A DNA stretch of 64,000 bases from an uncultured Sulfitobacter sp. (GTDB taxonomy: Bacteria > Pseudomonadota > Alphaproteobacteria > Rhodobacterales > Rhodobacteraceae): contig CANMXJ010000010.1 of NCBI GenBank assembly GCA_947501805.1, positions 62,001-126,000 of the forward strand. Reading direction: 5' to 3'. The translations under genes were made by a program, and so were the position numbers. Each line of letters begins with the position of its first letter. The stretch's first letter is position 1. The notes beneath the pieces were generated by a model, which saw nothing but the letters and a program-made list of their open reading frames with translations, did not search any database and was not told the DNA's origin. Positions 30,823 through 39,721 of the stretch are shown one piece after another.

Positions 30823-31319
30823 TCATTGTCCGTGAGGCCGGAACCTGCACCGGCACTGCGAGAAGCTTCGCTTTCGGGGACCAAAATTCGACTTGCAAGA
30901 GATTGCATATATTGTGCCATATCATCCGGCAGCGCCACTCTCGCAACAGCGGGCACTAGGTTTGGCTCGGTGAATGTCAGGTTCAATTTAACCATATCGC
31001 CCGATTTCACGGCGTTGATAGCATAGAGTTGCGATTCTGCGTAGCTGAGTAGAAGATCGGCGAAACCCTGTGCCTCTATCTCTCCCGATGCCGTTTCACC
31101 CGAAGAGCTTTCGATGATGCGGGCAATAGCAAGCGGCAGATCAAGAACCGGACCCTCGGGAAGCTGCTCCAACGCAGTGGTCAAATCGGACGGCGCACGT
31201 CCTGCAATCAGATGACGTTCCGCGGCGCGGCCAAAGGCGGCGGCCTGAGCGGGCGGCGCACCTGCCCCGCGCGCGGCTTTGCTCGCAAGCGTCATCACTT
31301 CGTTGGCCGAGCACTTCAC
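30819..31319 (-). CDS. DUF3726-like protein
   Basis: A 166-residue protein whose N-terminus (KCSANEVMTLASKAARGAG) matches my memory of the DUF3726 family start. The family occurs in marine alphaproteobacteria and has no known function. I place the start at the GTG at 31319, which overlaps the upstream stop in a GTGA; a TTG at 31343 is also possible. The C-terminus is Ser/Gly/Ala-rich and probably flexible. It is the last of three coupled genes (M19 homologue, 547-residue protein, this). Confidence 0.7.
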   Translation of the reverse strand: MKCSANEVMTLASKAARGAGAPPAQAAAFGRAAERHLIAGRAPSDLTTALEQLPEGPVLDLPLAIARIIESSSGETASGEIEAQGFADLLLSYAESQLYAINAVKSGDMVKLNLTFTEPNLVPAVARVALPDDMAQYMQSLASRILVPESEASRSAGAGSGLTDND

Positions 31320-32959
31320 GATGCGAACACCGGCAACCACCAATCATCCGCATTGTCCGCCAGATCCCCGGCCAAAGGCGCGCCCTGACACAGAGTTATG
31401 CGCGTCCAGCGGTCTGACTTGGGATCAAACTTTGATGCGCCAAAGAAGGATAATTTGCAGCGCAATATGTCGATGGGAAGGCAGGATGTGGCGATCAGAT
31501 TGTCGCGGATTTCGGCATAGGGATGCCACTGCGACAATTGCACACGCGAGATTGCCAAGCCATGTTGCGGATGCGCTGCGAGGAAATCGCAAACCGACAT
31601 TTTGGTGTCTGTCAAATCAGACTGCAACGCCTTGATGCGCCGACCAATATCAAGCGGGCTTTCTAGATCAGCCCCCTCTTCATGAAAACGCAAACCAAGG
31701 CGGGGTTCTTGTTTGGCTTCCGAGACATACCAGAATTGCCCACATCCTTCCGGCGCATCATAGTCAGGTGCCAATGCCCATTGGAAATTCTGTCTGATCA
31801 ATGCGCGCAATTGCTGTGTGTCACTCAACGGCGGGCACAGGCTGCCGAAAGGGTCGGCCATGCAATGCGCCAATCCATCAACAAGCTCCCCGAAAGGCTC
31901 AATCACCAGCGCGGCGGTGAGTTCCTGAATGTCACCACTCAGGTCCGCTACAGTGTGCATCACGTGATCGATCGGCTTGTGTCTGGCGAAATCGAAAGTC
32001 TGACGCAGTTGGTCCCAATCGGTGCGCAATTGGTCAATGCGAGCCTGATGCGCAGGATCAGGAACGTTCCATTCTGCGAGGTGTAGAGCCGCGCGTGACG
32101 CAAGCATTTTAAGCCGCACCTGTTCATCATCTGTCAGTGTTTCAATCGCCCGCACACGCGCAAGCGCGGTTTCGCGGGCCAACATCCAGTTATTCAACAA
32201 TACCGGATGGTTCACCAGAAACGGTGCCATGCCAAGTCCCGTCGAATTGCCAATCCCCAGATGGCGCTTGATATCCATATCAAGCGATGCGCCACCCACA
32301 TGCTCAACAAGCTCGTGCGTGAAGTGGCGGATCAACCAGACAGTCAGCATTTCAGCCGCAAAAGGCCCTTCAAGGCCGGGGCGGTCCTTGATCAGATTAC
32401 GGTCGGCAATGCCAAACTTGCCATTACCATAAACGGCTGTTGTGCGCATCAGATAACCGACATCGCGGATCATCTTGCGATCGGGTTGACGTCCGGCGCG
32501 CAAGGCATCCGCGACATGTGCGAACAGGCGCACCGACTTATTTGCCCGACTTAGAACCAGATCCCGTTCGGTGAAACGCGCGGCTTCCTGTTTCGGGGCC
32601 GAAGCCACAATCCGCGCAATTTCATCCGGTGTCGGTACACCGTCATAGAGCACATACGTGCTGTCCCATGCGGTCGCGATGACGCGATCCGTACGCATAT
32701 CAGCAGGCAAATCGGTGGACACGGCAACAAGGGAATAGGTGTGGCCGCCGAAATCAACGGCGTAAACAGCATGGCCAAAACCATCCACACACATCTGCCA
32801 GACATGGCGTGTTACGCTGACTTGTTCATCGGCCAAACGGCGCATCAGACTACGTAGAAAGGAAAGTCGCGTGGGAAACATAGACCCCATACGCGACAGG
32901 CGCATCACCTCGTCAGGAGCGCGCAAAGCGGTTTGCGGCGGTGTCAATTCATCCTTCAC
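31316..32959 (-). CDS. Unrecognised 547-residue conserved protein
   Basis: I do not recognise the family. The protein is soluble with no signal peptide. Distinct stretches are GYLMRTTAVYGNGKFGIADR, GGASLDMDIKRHLGIGNSTGLGMAPFLV (near residues 225-250) and EGCGQFWYVSEAKQEPRLG; they look like conserved active-site or ligand-binding loops. The start is GTG at 32959 inside the stop of the M19 gene (GTGA). The next gene also begins in a GTGA, so three proteins are likely made in a fixed ratio. Context suggests a catabolic role. Confidence 0.8.
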   Translation of the reverse strand: MKDELTPPQTALRAPDEVMRLSRMGSMFPTRLSFLRSLMRRLADEQVSVTRHVWQMCVDGFGHAVYAVDFGGHTYSLVAVSTDLPADMRTDRVIATAWDSTYVLYDGVPTPDEIARIVASAPKQEAARFTERDLVLSRANKSVRLFAHVADALRAGRQPDRKMIRDVGYLMRTTAVYGNGKFGIADRNLIKDRPGLEGPFAAEMLTVWLIRHFTHELVEHVGGASLDMDIKRHLGIGNSTGLGMAPFLVNHPVLLNNWMLARETALARVRAIETLTDDEQVRLKMLASRAALHLAEWNVPDPAHQARIDQLRTDWDQLRQTFDFARHKPIDHVMHTVADLSGDIQELTAALVIEPFGELVDGLAHCMADPFGSLCPPLSDTQQLRALIRQNFQWALAPDYDAPEGCGQFWYVSEAKQEPRLGLRFHEEGADLESPLDIGRRIKALQSDLTDTKMSVCDFLAAHPQHGLAISRVQLSQWHPYAEIRDNLIATSCLPIDILRCKLSFFGASKFDPKSDRWTRITLCQGAPLAGDLADNADDWWLPVFAS

Positions 32960-33936
32960 TGTGGTCCAAAGCTCCCCTCGTAAAACCGCAACCAGTTGCC
33001 CCCCATGATTCCGTCCACTTCGTCGGAGGTCATTCCGGTATCAGCCAACCCTTTGCGCAGGTTTCCAAAGTCACGGTTGTCGTTGAACCACTCGGGCATC
33101 GGTGGGAAGCCTGCGTTACTGGCCGAGCCTTCACCGTAATCAATGCCCTTGGTCCAACGCCCCACGCGCATCCACTCTACAATGCTATCAGGTTGATCCT
33201 GACACAAATCAGTCCCGATGCCGAGGTTTTCCGCGCCGTATCGTGTGGCCGCTTCGGCAATCATAGCGCAAAAGCTGTCTAATGTGCAGTCAGATCCGCC
33301 CGCCAGATGGTGAGGATAAACCGAAAAGCCAAGCATGCCACCTGCCCTTGTCAGGGCCTTCAGAATGTCATCGGATTTGTTGCGCAAGGCCGCGTGCCAC
33401 CAATGCGGATTTGCATGGGTAATTGCGATCGGGCGCGTAGAATGATCAATGGCTTCAAGCGTCGAGCGTTCGCCGGAGTGGCTCATGTCGATCACCATCC
33501 CAACGCGGTTCATTTCCTCCACGACAACGCGGCCCATGCGGGTCAGTCCGGTGTCGTCGTCTTCATAGCACCCCGTCGCAAGCAGGCTTTGGTTGTTATA
33601 GGTCAATTGCATAAAGCGGATGCCAAGTTGATGGCAGATTTCGACCAGCCCGATATCATCCTCGATTGGACTTGGGTTCTGGAACCCAAAGAAAATCGCG
33701 GTGCGTCCGGTTTCCTGAGCCAAACGAACGTCAGCAGCGGTGGTGCCTTTGAAGATCAAGTCCGGATGGCTCTCGAACCAGCGGTTCCAGCGTTCCAGGT
33801 TCAACACCATTTCACGGAAACTCTCGTGATAGGCGATGGTGACATGTACCGCGTCAACGCCACCGGCCCGCATCTGTTCAAAGATCTTCGGGGAGAAGTT
33901 GGCGTATTGCAGGTTATCAATCAGAGGTGTTTTCAT
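32956..33936 (-). CDS. M19 (renal dipeptidase) family protein with altered metal site
   Basis: A 326-residue protein of the membrane dipeptidase family. Three metal-site motifs are present: IDMSHSGERS (His153), ITHANPHWW (His174) and GIGTDLCQ (Asp243). The N-terminal H-x-D motif is absent; the matching place reads LIDNLQYANF. The bridging Glu (family GIEGG) is replaced by Gln86 in FGFQNP. A normal two-zinc dipeptidase is therefore doubtful. The ATG at 33936 is chosen because the extra 63 codons upstream show no similarity to the family and would overlap the divergent isomerase gene. It is the first gene of a three-gene unit. Confidence 0.85.
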   Translation of the reverse strand: MKTPLIDNLQYANFSPKIFEQMRAGGVDAVHVTIAYHESFREMVLNLERWNRWFESHPDLIFKGTTAADVRLAQETGRTAIFFGFQNPSPIEDDIGLVEICHQLGIRFMQLTYNNQSLLATGCYEDDDTGLTRMGRVVVEEMNRVGMVIDMSHSGERSTLEAIDHSTRPIAITHANPHWWHAALRNKSDDILKALTRAGGMLGFSVYPHHLAGGSDCTLDSFCAMIAEAATRYGAENLGIGTDLCQDQPDSIVEWMRVGRWTKGIDYGEGSASNAGFPPMPEWFNDNRDFGNLRKGLADTGMTSDEVDGIMGGNWLRFYEGSFGPQ

Positions 33937-34105
33937 GACATAATGATGGACTGAACCGGCTTCGCGCTCAACGTCGAAAACGACATCAGATATGGCAGAT
34001 CGGACTTGGCCGAAGATTGTTGGACGGGTTGGATTCTGCCAGATCGTCCTTTTCCAAGGGATGCTCTCCTGTTTAGATGTTCGTGAAACCATGCAAGGAC
34101 GCCCC

Positions 34106-34717
34106 ATGCAGCCCTCCAAGACCATCGAATACTTCTATAGCGCCCATTCCGCCTATGCCTATTTCGGTGCATGGGAGTTGCAACGCATTGCACAAAAAGT
34201 AGCTGCGCACGTCATTCACCGTCCGTTTGATTTTGCCCCCGTGATGGCAGCGGCAGGAGGAAAAGGATTTCGGGATCGTTCCAAGGCCAATATCGGCTAC
34301 TTCTTCGGTCGCGAAATGGTGCGATGGGCGCAGTGGCGCAACCTGCCAATGATCCGGCATCGGCCTGTTCATCACGATAATCCACTTGCCTTGGCCAACG
34401 GCGCGATCATTGCGGCGGGTGATTCCGCCGACCCGCTCCGCCGTGCACTTTTGCAGGCCCATTGGCGCGATGATGCGGACCTTGCGGATGAGAACACAGT
34501 AAAACGGCTGGCCGAAGATCTGGGGCTAGACGGGGATGCGCTGGTACGGGCCGCACACAGCGACGCGGTGCAAGCCCAGCACAGCGCAAACACCGAAGAA
34601 GCGATAGCGCGCTCTGTTTTTGGCTCACCCACCTACTTCGTCGACGGGGACATGTTCTATGGGCAGGATCGACTGATGATGGTGGAACGTGCTTTGAAAA
34701 TACCTTTTGCACCTTAG
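34106..34717 (+). CDS. 2-hydroxychromene-2-carboxylate isomerase family protein (DsbA/GST-kappa fold)
   Basis: A 203-residue member of the glutathione-dependent isomerase family with thioredoxin-like fold. The N-terminal SAHSAYAYFG corresponds to the family F-x-SPY-x-Y motif (Ser15 as the probable glutathione-binding residue). The C-terminal SVFGSPTYFVDGDMFYGQDRL is the conserved cis-Pro and end motif. The ATG at 34106 has AAGGA seven bases before it; the frame is open to 33992. It precedes the FAD oxidase gene on the same strand. The substrate is probably not hydroxychromene carboxylate, since no naphthalene genes are near. Confidence 0.88.
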   Translation: MQPSKTIEYFYSAHSAYAYFGAWELQRIAQKVAAHVIHRPFDFAPVMAAAGGKGFRDRSKANIGYFFGREMVRWAQWRNLPMIRHRPVHHDNPLALANGAIIAAGDSADPLRRALLQAHWRDDADLADENTVKRLAEDLGLDGDALVRAAHSDAVQAQHSANTEEAIARSVFGSPTYFVDGDMFYGQDRLMMVERALKIPFAP

Positions 34718-34798
34718 TATGCATCTGTTTTTTTGAGCGTGACGCGGCAGGCCAATGTGGGCAACTGTGCGTCAATCCAGAGAATCGGAAAAAAAATG

Positions 34799-36001
34799 AT
34801 GAGCCAAGCTGTACAAAAAACATATGATGTCGTGATTATTGGCGGCGCAATCTATGGCTCGTCCGTGGCATGGTGGCTCACGCAGATGGCAGGGTTTGAC
34901 GGTCGTATCCTTGTGGTGGAGCGTGATCCCACCTACGAATTCGCCTCTACCAGCCATACCAATTCCTGCATCCGGCAGCAGTTTTCCAACCGCACAAATA
35001 TTCAGATTTCGCAATTCGGTGCCGAGTTTATCAAAAATTTCCGCGATTTTATGGGCGGTGATCCCGAGGTGCCGCATCTGACCTTGCAAAGTTACGGGTA
35101 CATGTACCTTGCCGACACGCCGGAGTTTGCCCGTACCCTAAAAGAAAGTCAGGCCATTCAGGCAGCCGAAGGCGCGCATACAAGACATATGAGCCGCGAC
35201 GAGATTGCCGCCGCTTATCCGTTTTACCAATTGGACGATATCATCGCCGCAAATCACAACACCGTCGATGAAGGATATTTTGACGGCGGCACGATGTTTG
35301 ACTGGTTCAAGCGGATGGCACGTCGGGGCGGCGTGGAGTATATCCACGACGAAGTGGTTTCGATGACGTTGAATCCTGCGGGCACTGCGGTCGAGTCTGT
35401 GACGCTAAAGTCGGGCGGCAGCATTGGCTGCGGTGCGGTTGTGAACGCCTCGGGTCCGCGGGCCGTAGCCACCGCGCAAATGGCGGGGCTGGATCTGCCC
35501 GTGCGGCCACGCAAGCGCTATACCTTTGTGTTTGATGCGGCGCAGCCGCTTGGTCAGGATTTGCCACTCACCATTGATCCCTCCGGCGTCCACATGCGTT
35601 CGGAAGGGCGTTATTATCTGGCTGGATGCCCGCCGGGCGAAGATCCGGACGTCGCTTTTGATGACTTCGAATTTGACCACTCGATCTGGGAGAACAAGGT
35701 TTGGCCGATCATCGCCAGCCGTGTGCCCGCCTTTGAACAGGTCAAGGTGATCAACGAATGGGTCGGGCATTATGCCTATAACACGTTTGATCAGAACGCG
35801 GTTGTAGGCTGCCATTCAAAGGTCGCAAATTTTGTCTTTGTGAACGGATTTTCGGGCCACGGTTTGCAGCAGTCCCCCGCCATGGGGCGCGGTGTGGCCG
35901 AACTGATTGCATACGGGGCGTATCGATCACTGGACCTTACCCCCTTCAGCTATCAACGCCTTGAAACACGCGAGAAGTTTGTCGAGCGTGCCGTGATCTA
36001 G
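34799..36001 (+). CDS. FAD-dependent oxidoreductase of the DAO/sarcosine oxidase family
   Basis: A 400-residue amine or amino-acid oxidase/dehydrogenase. The FAD-binding Rossmann motif is VVIIGGAIYGSSVAWWL near residues 11-27, followed by VVERDPTYEFASTSHTNSCIRQQFS, where covalent or tight FAD binding occurs in relatives. The C-terminal NGFSGHGLQQSPAMGRGVAELI is the family GFSGHG motif. Such enzymes oxidise sarcosine, dimethylglycine, D-amino acids and similar. Two ATGs (34796, 34799) compete; GGAA lies at better distance from the second. It converges on the molybdenum hydroxylase operon. Confidence 0.9.
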   Translation: MSQAVQKTYDVVIIGGAIYGSSVAWWLTQMAGFDGRILVVERDPTYEFASTSHTNSCIRQQFSNRTNIQISQFGAEFIKNFRDFMGGDPEVPHLTLQSYGYMYLADTPEFARTLKESQAIQAAEGAHTRHMSRDEIAAAYPFYQLDDIIAANHNTVDEGYFDGGTMFDWFKRMARRGGVEYIHDEVVSMTLNPAGTAVESVTLKSGGSIGCGAVVNASGPRAVATAQMAGLDLPVRPRKRYTFVFDAAQPLGQDLPLTIDPSGVHMRSEGRYYLAGCPPGEDPDVAFDDFEFDHSIWENKVWPIIASRVPAFEQVKVINEWVGHYAYNTFDQNAVVGCHSKVANFVFVNGFSGHGLQQSPAMGRGVAELIAYGAYRSLDLTPFSYQRLETREKFVERAVI

Positions 36002-36043
36002 GCGGTCGGCACATGTCCGCCAATTCTGCGCCGGACAGCCTCG

Positions 36044-38398
36044 CTATCTTTTGTCACCGCCCCGCAGACGCGCAACGTGGCCAAGGTTTGATCCGTTTTG
36101 CCGCCCCTCAAGCAAGGCCGTGATGCGCGGCGGCGTCAAAGGCAGGGTATTCACCTTCTTGTCCGTCGCATTGGCAATCGCACAGCCAAGTGTCGCCGCC
36201 ACGTTGAGGATCGGCACCTCTCCGGCACCTTTTGTGCCCAGCGGCCCGATAGAGGGCGCGCCCTCGTAAAGCTCGAATTCGATTGGCAGAACGTCCCCTG
36301 CCAAGGGGAGATGGTAACTCTCGAACCCTGTCTGATCAAATGCGCCGTTTTTGTTTATCGTGATTTCTTCGGTCAGCGCATAGCCGATCCCCTGCACAAC
36401 GCCGCCTTGAATTTGCCCGTGAATGGCGCGGTGGTTCAAAGCACGGCCCACGTCCTGCACCAAGCGGTAAGACAGGATTTCAACATGCCCCGTCACCGGA
36501 TCAACGGCGACTTCGCAGTCATGCACCGCGAATACAGGCACATCAATGGCGTCGATGAAATGCCCTGCCGCACAGCCGGGCATGGCGGGCACGCCCGGCG
36601 CGGTGAAGGCTCCGCTGCCCGATATCGGCCCGATTGTGGTTTCGGCGTGCTGCACGACCTGCCGGATGGTTGTACCTGATCCGGGGCGGCCCTTCATCTC
36701 AACACGCCCTGCCGTCAGCACCAGATTATCCGGCTTGGTCTGCAACAGGCCGCTTGCCACCTCCAACAGCTTGTCGCGCACGTCGGCACAGGCCGCTTCG
36801 CTGGCAGCGCCAATCGACACCGTGGTGCGCCCGCCGCCAACCCCCAGATCACGGCCCGCCGCGTCTGTATCTGCGGTTTTCACGATGACCGCATCGGGGT
36901 GAATGCCAAGATTTGCCGCCACGATTTGCGGCAAAGATTGCATCATTGTGCCTGACCCGATCTCGACCCCTGCTGTGACCAGTGTGGCACTTGCATCCGC
37001 GTTCAGGATCACCGTGGCGGCCGAGGGACCAACAAAGATGAACCACGTCCCGACAGTTGTGGCGCGCCCGTAAAGCCGCCCGTCCGGCAGGGTGTCGCTG
37101 CGTTTCCCAATCGGGTGTTTGGCGACCATCTGATCCAACATCGGTCCCAGAACATTGCCTTCGAACACCTGCCCTGTTGCGCCAAGGTCTTGATCCCCCA
37201 CCACTGTGCGGCGGCGGAACTCAAACGGGTCCATGCCGATCGCGGCACAAATCTCGTCCGTATGCCGTTCAAGCGCAAAGGTATTGTAGACACCATTGCA
37301 GGCGCGGAACGCCCCGTTGGGCGGCGTGTTGGTATAGACCGCCTTGGTGCGTATCCGCACTGATCCGAGCTTGTAATTGCCGCCCAAGGTATGCGCGGTC
37401 ATTGTGGTCAGAAACACCTGTTCACCGCCATATGCGCCGCAATCCATCAGCACGGTGGCGTCCCGCCCGACAATTTCACCGTTCTTGGTTACGGCAGAGC
37501 GGATATGAATATCCGCGTTTTCCCGGCACAGGCAGGTCATCATCTCTTCTTTGCGCGAGTTCACCAACGAGACAGATCGCCCCGTCTTGCGGGCAAGGAT
37601 TGTGGCGTAGGGCTCCAGGGAACAGTCGAATTTCAAGCCAAAGCCGCCACCGACCGCTGGCACTGTCACATGAACCGCCGCTTCCGGCACACCAAGCACT
37701 TTGGCCGTGACGCTTTTCACCGTCCACGGAGCCTGCGTCGAGGTGTGGATATGGTATCGCCCGTCCTCGAATGACGCGACAACGGCGCGGGGTTCGAAGG
37801 AGACATGGTTCTGGCGGCCCACCTGATAGGAACCCTCGACAATGGTAACATCATCGCGTGCAAAGGCTGCATCTGTATCTCCACGATCCACCGTTGCCTG
37901 CCACGCGATATTGCCGCTGCGGTTGCCGCCCTCAAACAGGATTTCGTAGTCCTCCCAGTCGGGATGGACCAGTGGAGCATCCTGCGACAGCGCTTCGGCC
38001 ATGGTCAGGACTTTCGGCAGCTCCGCATATTCTATGATGATGGCTTTGGCGGCAGCCCGCGCTTGGGCAAGGGTTTCAGCGGCAATGACGGCGAGGGGTT
38101 CACCGTGATAGCGCACCACCTTGTCCGCGAAAACCGGATGATCCGCAATGCCCAGCCCGTGCAGTCCGGGCGCGTCGGCAGCCGTTGCGATGGCCTGCAC
38201 ACCGGGCATTTTGAGCGCGGCACTGGTATCAAGCCGCGTGATCCGCGCGCTTGCCACGTCAGAGCGTAGAAGCGCGGCGTGCAGCACGTCAGAGCCACCC
38301 GCATCGACGGTGTATTTTGTGCGCCCTTGCAACTTGTCCCGCGCATCTCGGCGCGGCAGGTTCATCACAGCGGTGGTTTTGTCCATCGATTCTGTCAT
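36044..38398 (-). CDS. Molybdenum hydroxylase large subunit (xanthine dehydrogenase family, CoxL-like)
   Basis: This 784-residue subunit binds the molybdopterin cofactor and substrate. The first domain starts with RRDARDKLQGRTKYTVDA, as in the family. VGGGFGLKFDCSLEPYA and GVEIGSGTMMQSLPQ bind the cofactor, and the catalytic Glu is in LGTKGAGEVP near residue 740. The active-site loop reads PPNGAFRACNG, unlike the AYXCSFR of CO dehydrogenase, so CO is not the substrate. Relatives hydroxylate carbons next to ring nitrogen or aldehydes. Start and coxS stop overlap by four bases (ATGA). Confidence 0.94.
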   Translation of the reverse strand: MTESMDKTTAVMNLPRRDARDKLQGRTKYTVDAGGSDVLHAALLRSDVASARITRLDTSAALKMPGVQAIATAADAPGLHGLGIADHPVFADKVVRYHGEPLAVIAAETLAQARAAAKAIIIEYAELPKVLTMAEALSQDAPLVHPDWEDYEILFEGGNRSGNIAWQATVDRGDTDAAFARDDVTIVEGSYQVGRQNHVSFEPRAVVASFEDGRYHIHTSTQAPWTVKSVTAKVLGVPEAAVHVTVPAVGGGFGLKFDCSLEPYATILARKTGRSVSLVNSRKEEMMTCLCRENADIHIRSAVTKNGEIVGRDATVLMDCGAYGGEQVFLTTMTAHTLGGNYKLGSVRIRTKAVYTNTPPNGAFRACNGVYNTFALERHTDEICAAIGMDPFEFRRRTVVGDQDLGATGQVFEGNVLGPMLDQMVAKHPIGKRSDTLPDGRLYGRATTVGTWFIFVGPSAATVILNADASATLVTAGVEIGSGTMMQSLPQIVAANLGIHPDAVIVKTADTDAAGRDLGVGGGRTTVSIGAASEAACADVRDKLLEVASGLLQTKPDNLVLTAGRVEMKGRPGSGTTIRQVVQHAETTIGPISGSGAFTAPGVPAMPGCAAGHFIDAIDVPVFAVHDCEVAVDPVTGHVEILSYRLVQDVGRALNHRAIHGQIQGGVVQGIGYALTEEITINKNGAFDQTGFESYHLPLAGDVLPIEFELYEGAPSIGPLGTKGAGEVPILNVAATLGCAIANATDKKVNTLPLTPPRITALLEGRQNGSNLGHVARLRGGDKR

Positions 38399-38871
38399 GT
38401 CCGAACCTCCCCGGACGCGCTGTTGTGCAGGGACATGACCGCATCAATAATCCGCTCGTAGCCTGTGCAGCGGCAGATATTGCCGGTCAGTGCTGCCTTG
38501 ACCTCTGCGCGGCTCGGCCTTGGGTTGTCCTTGAGATAATGCGTCAGGGTCATCACCATCCCTGGAAAGCACATGCCGCATTGCACCACGTCAAAGTCGA
38601 TGAATGCCTGTTGCACAGGGTTCAGGGTGTCGACGTTTCCGATGCCTTCGATTGTGGTGATTTCGGTACCTTGCAAGGCTCCTACGGGCAGCAGGCAGGA
38701 GGTTTTCGGCTCCCCATCTACATAGATTATGCAAGCACCACAGAACCCTTCGCCGCAAACATCCTTTGCCCCTGTGAGGCGAAAATCATCGCGTAAAGCG
38801 TGAAGCAAGGAGGTTCTGGGATCGCCTGCAAAGCTGCGCGGTTTGCCGTTGAGTGTGAAATCGACGCCCAT
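38395..38871 (-). CDS. Molybdenum hydroxylase [2Fe-2S] subunit (CoxS-like)
   Basis: A 158-residue electron-transfer subunit with two iron-sulfur clusters. The plant-type site has four Cys in DVCGEGFCGACIIY and SCLLP (about 39-61). The second site has VQCGMCFPGM and GNICRCTGY in the C-terminal helical domain. All eight Cys are present. It sits between the FAD subunit gene (one base apart) and the large subunit gene (overlapping), the M-S-L order seen for carbon monoxide and nicotinate-type hydroxylases. Confidence 0.96.
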   Translation of the reverse strand: MGVDFTLNGKPRSFAGDPRTSLLHALRDDFRLTGAKDVCGEGFCGACIIYVDGEPKTSCLLPVGALQGTEITTIEGIGNVDTLNPVQQAFIDFDVVQCGMCFPGMVMTLTHYLKDNPRPSRAEVKAALTGNICRCTGYERIIDAVMSLHNSASGEVRT

Positions 38872-39720
38872 CTATGCGCTCCTTTCCAACTGGCCCATGG
38901 CATCCGCAAAGGCCTGTGCCACCAAACGCGGCAGAATGCGCAGACGGTAGGTGGCGGGCGCATCAACGCCGTCGCGGGGGGTGAATTCCTGCGTGAGTGA
39001 TTGCGCCAAATCGGAAATCGACAGTCTGCCAAAGGGCTGGCCACTTACCGCAGCTTCAAGCGCATGCCAGCGTTTCGGCGTGGACTCCACCGATCCGACA
39101 GCGATACGCGCCGCGTTTATGGCCCCGTTCTGATCCGGTTCCAGATAGACGCTTACATTTGCCACGGGGTACTCTCCGGCCTGCCGCAACAGACCCCGTG
39201 CGTGTGCAGATCTGCCGGAATGGCGCGGAATGTGAATACTGGTGAGGATTTCAGTGGACGGGCGAGTCGAGCGGGTTTGTAGGTAATCCTCAAGCGTCAA
39301 ACTGGCCGCCCCCTCAAATGATTGCACCTCAACCTCGGCCCCCAAAGCCAAGAGTGCGGGCACCAGATCAGCGGCGGCAAAGTCCTTGGCACAGATGTTG
39401 CCACCGACCGTTGCCATGCGCCGGATCGCGGGGTTTGCAGAGCGTCCAGCGGCCTGCACAAGCGCGGTCATTTCCGGCACGTCAGAGATGGCGGCAAGCG
39501 CGTGATGGGTCACAAGAGCGCCAATTTTCACCCCTGCATCATTCACCGAAACCAGATGCAGTTCCGGAATCTTTGCCAAAGAAATAAATGTCTTTTCGCA
39601 GTCTTCATCCCGCAAAGGCGCACGCATGACCCATGTGCCGCCCGCAAACAGAACCGCGCTGTCCCCCAGCGCCGAAACGGCATCCTCAACGCTGGGGGGA
39701 TATTTAAATCGCTGCTCCAA
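38872..39720 (-). CDS. Molybdenum hydroxylase FAD-binding subunit (CoxM-like)
   Basis: A 282-residue FAD subunit that passes electrons from the iron-sulfur clusters to the acceptor. It begins with KYPPSVEDAVSALGDSAVLFAGGT, and the FAD signature IRRMATVGGNICAKDFAAADLVPALLALGA is at about residues 100-130, with TVGGN in the middle. The C-terminal CO-dehydrogenase flavoprotein domain has RIAVGSVESTPKRWHALE. One base separates it from hyuB upstream. Confidence 0.94.
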   Translation of the reverse strand: MEQRFKYPPSVEDAVSALGDSAVLFAGGTWVMRAPLRDEDCEKTFISLAKIPELHLVSVNDAGVKIGALVTHHALAAISDVPEMTALVQAAGRSANPAIRRMATVGGNICAKDFAAADLVPALLALGAEVEVQSFEGAASLTLEDYLQTRSTRPSTEILTSIHIPRHSGRSAHARGLLRQAGEYPVANVSVYLEPDQNGAINAARIAVGSVESTPKRWHALEAAVSGQPFGRLSISDLAQSLTQEFTPRDGVDAPATYRLRILPRLVAQAFADAMGQLERSA

Positions 39721-39721
39721 A

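Noticed and set aside
33937..34125. 63-residue N-terminal extension of the M19 homologue
   Set aside because: It overlaps the divergent isomerase gene start and shows no family similarity; the ATG at 33936 gives the expected N-terminal strand.
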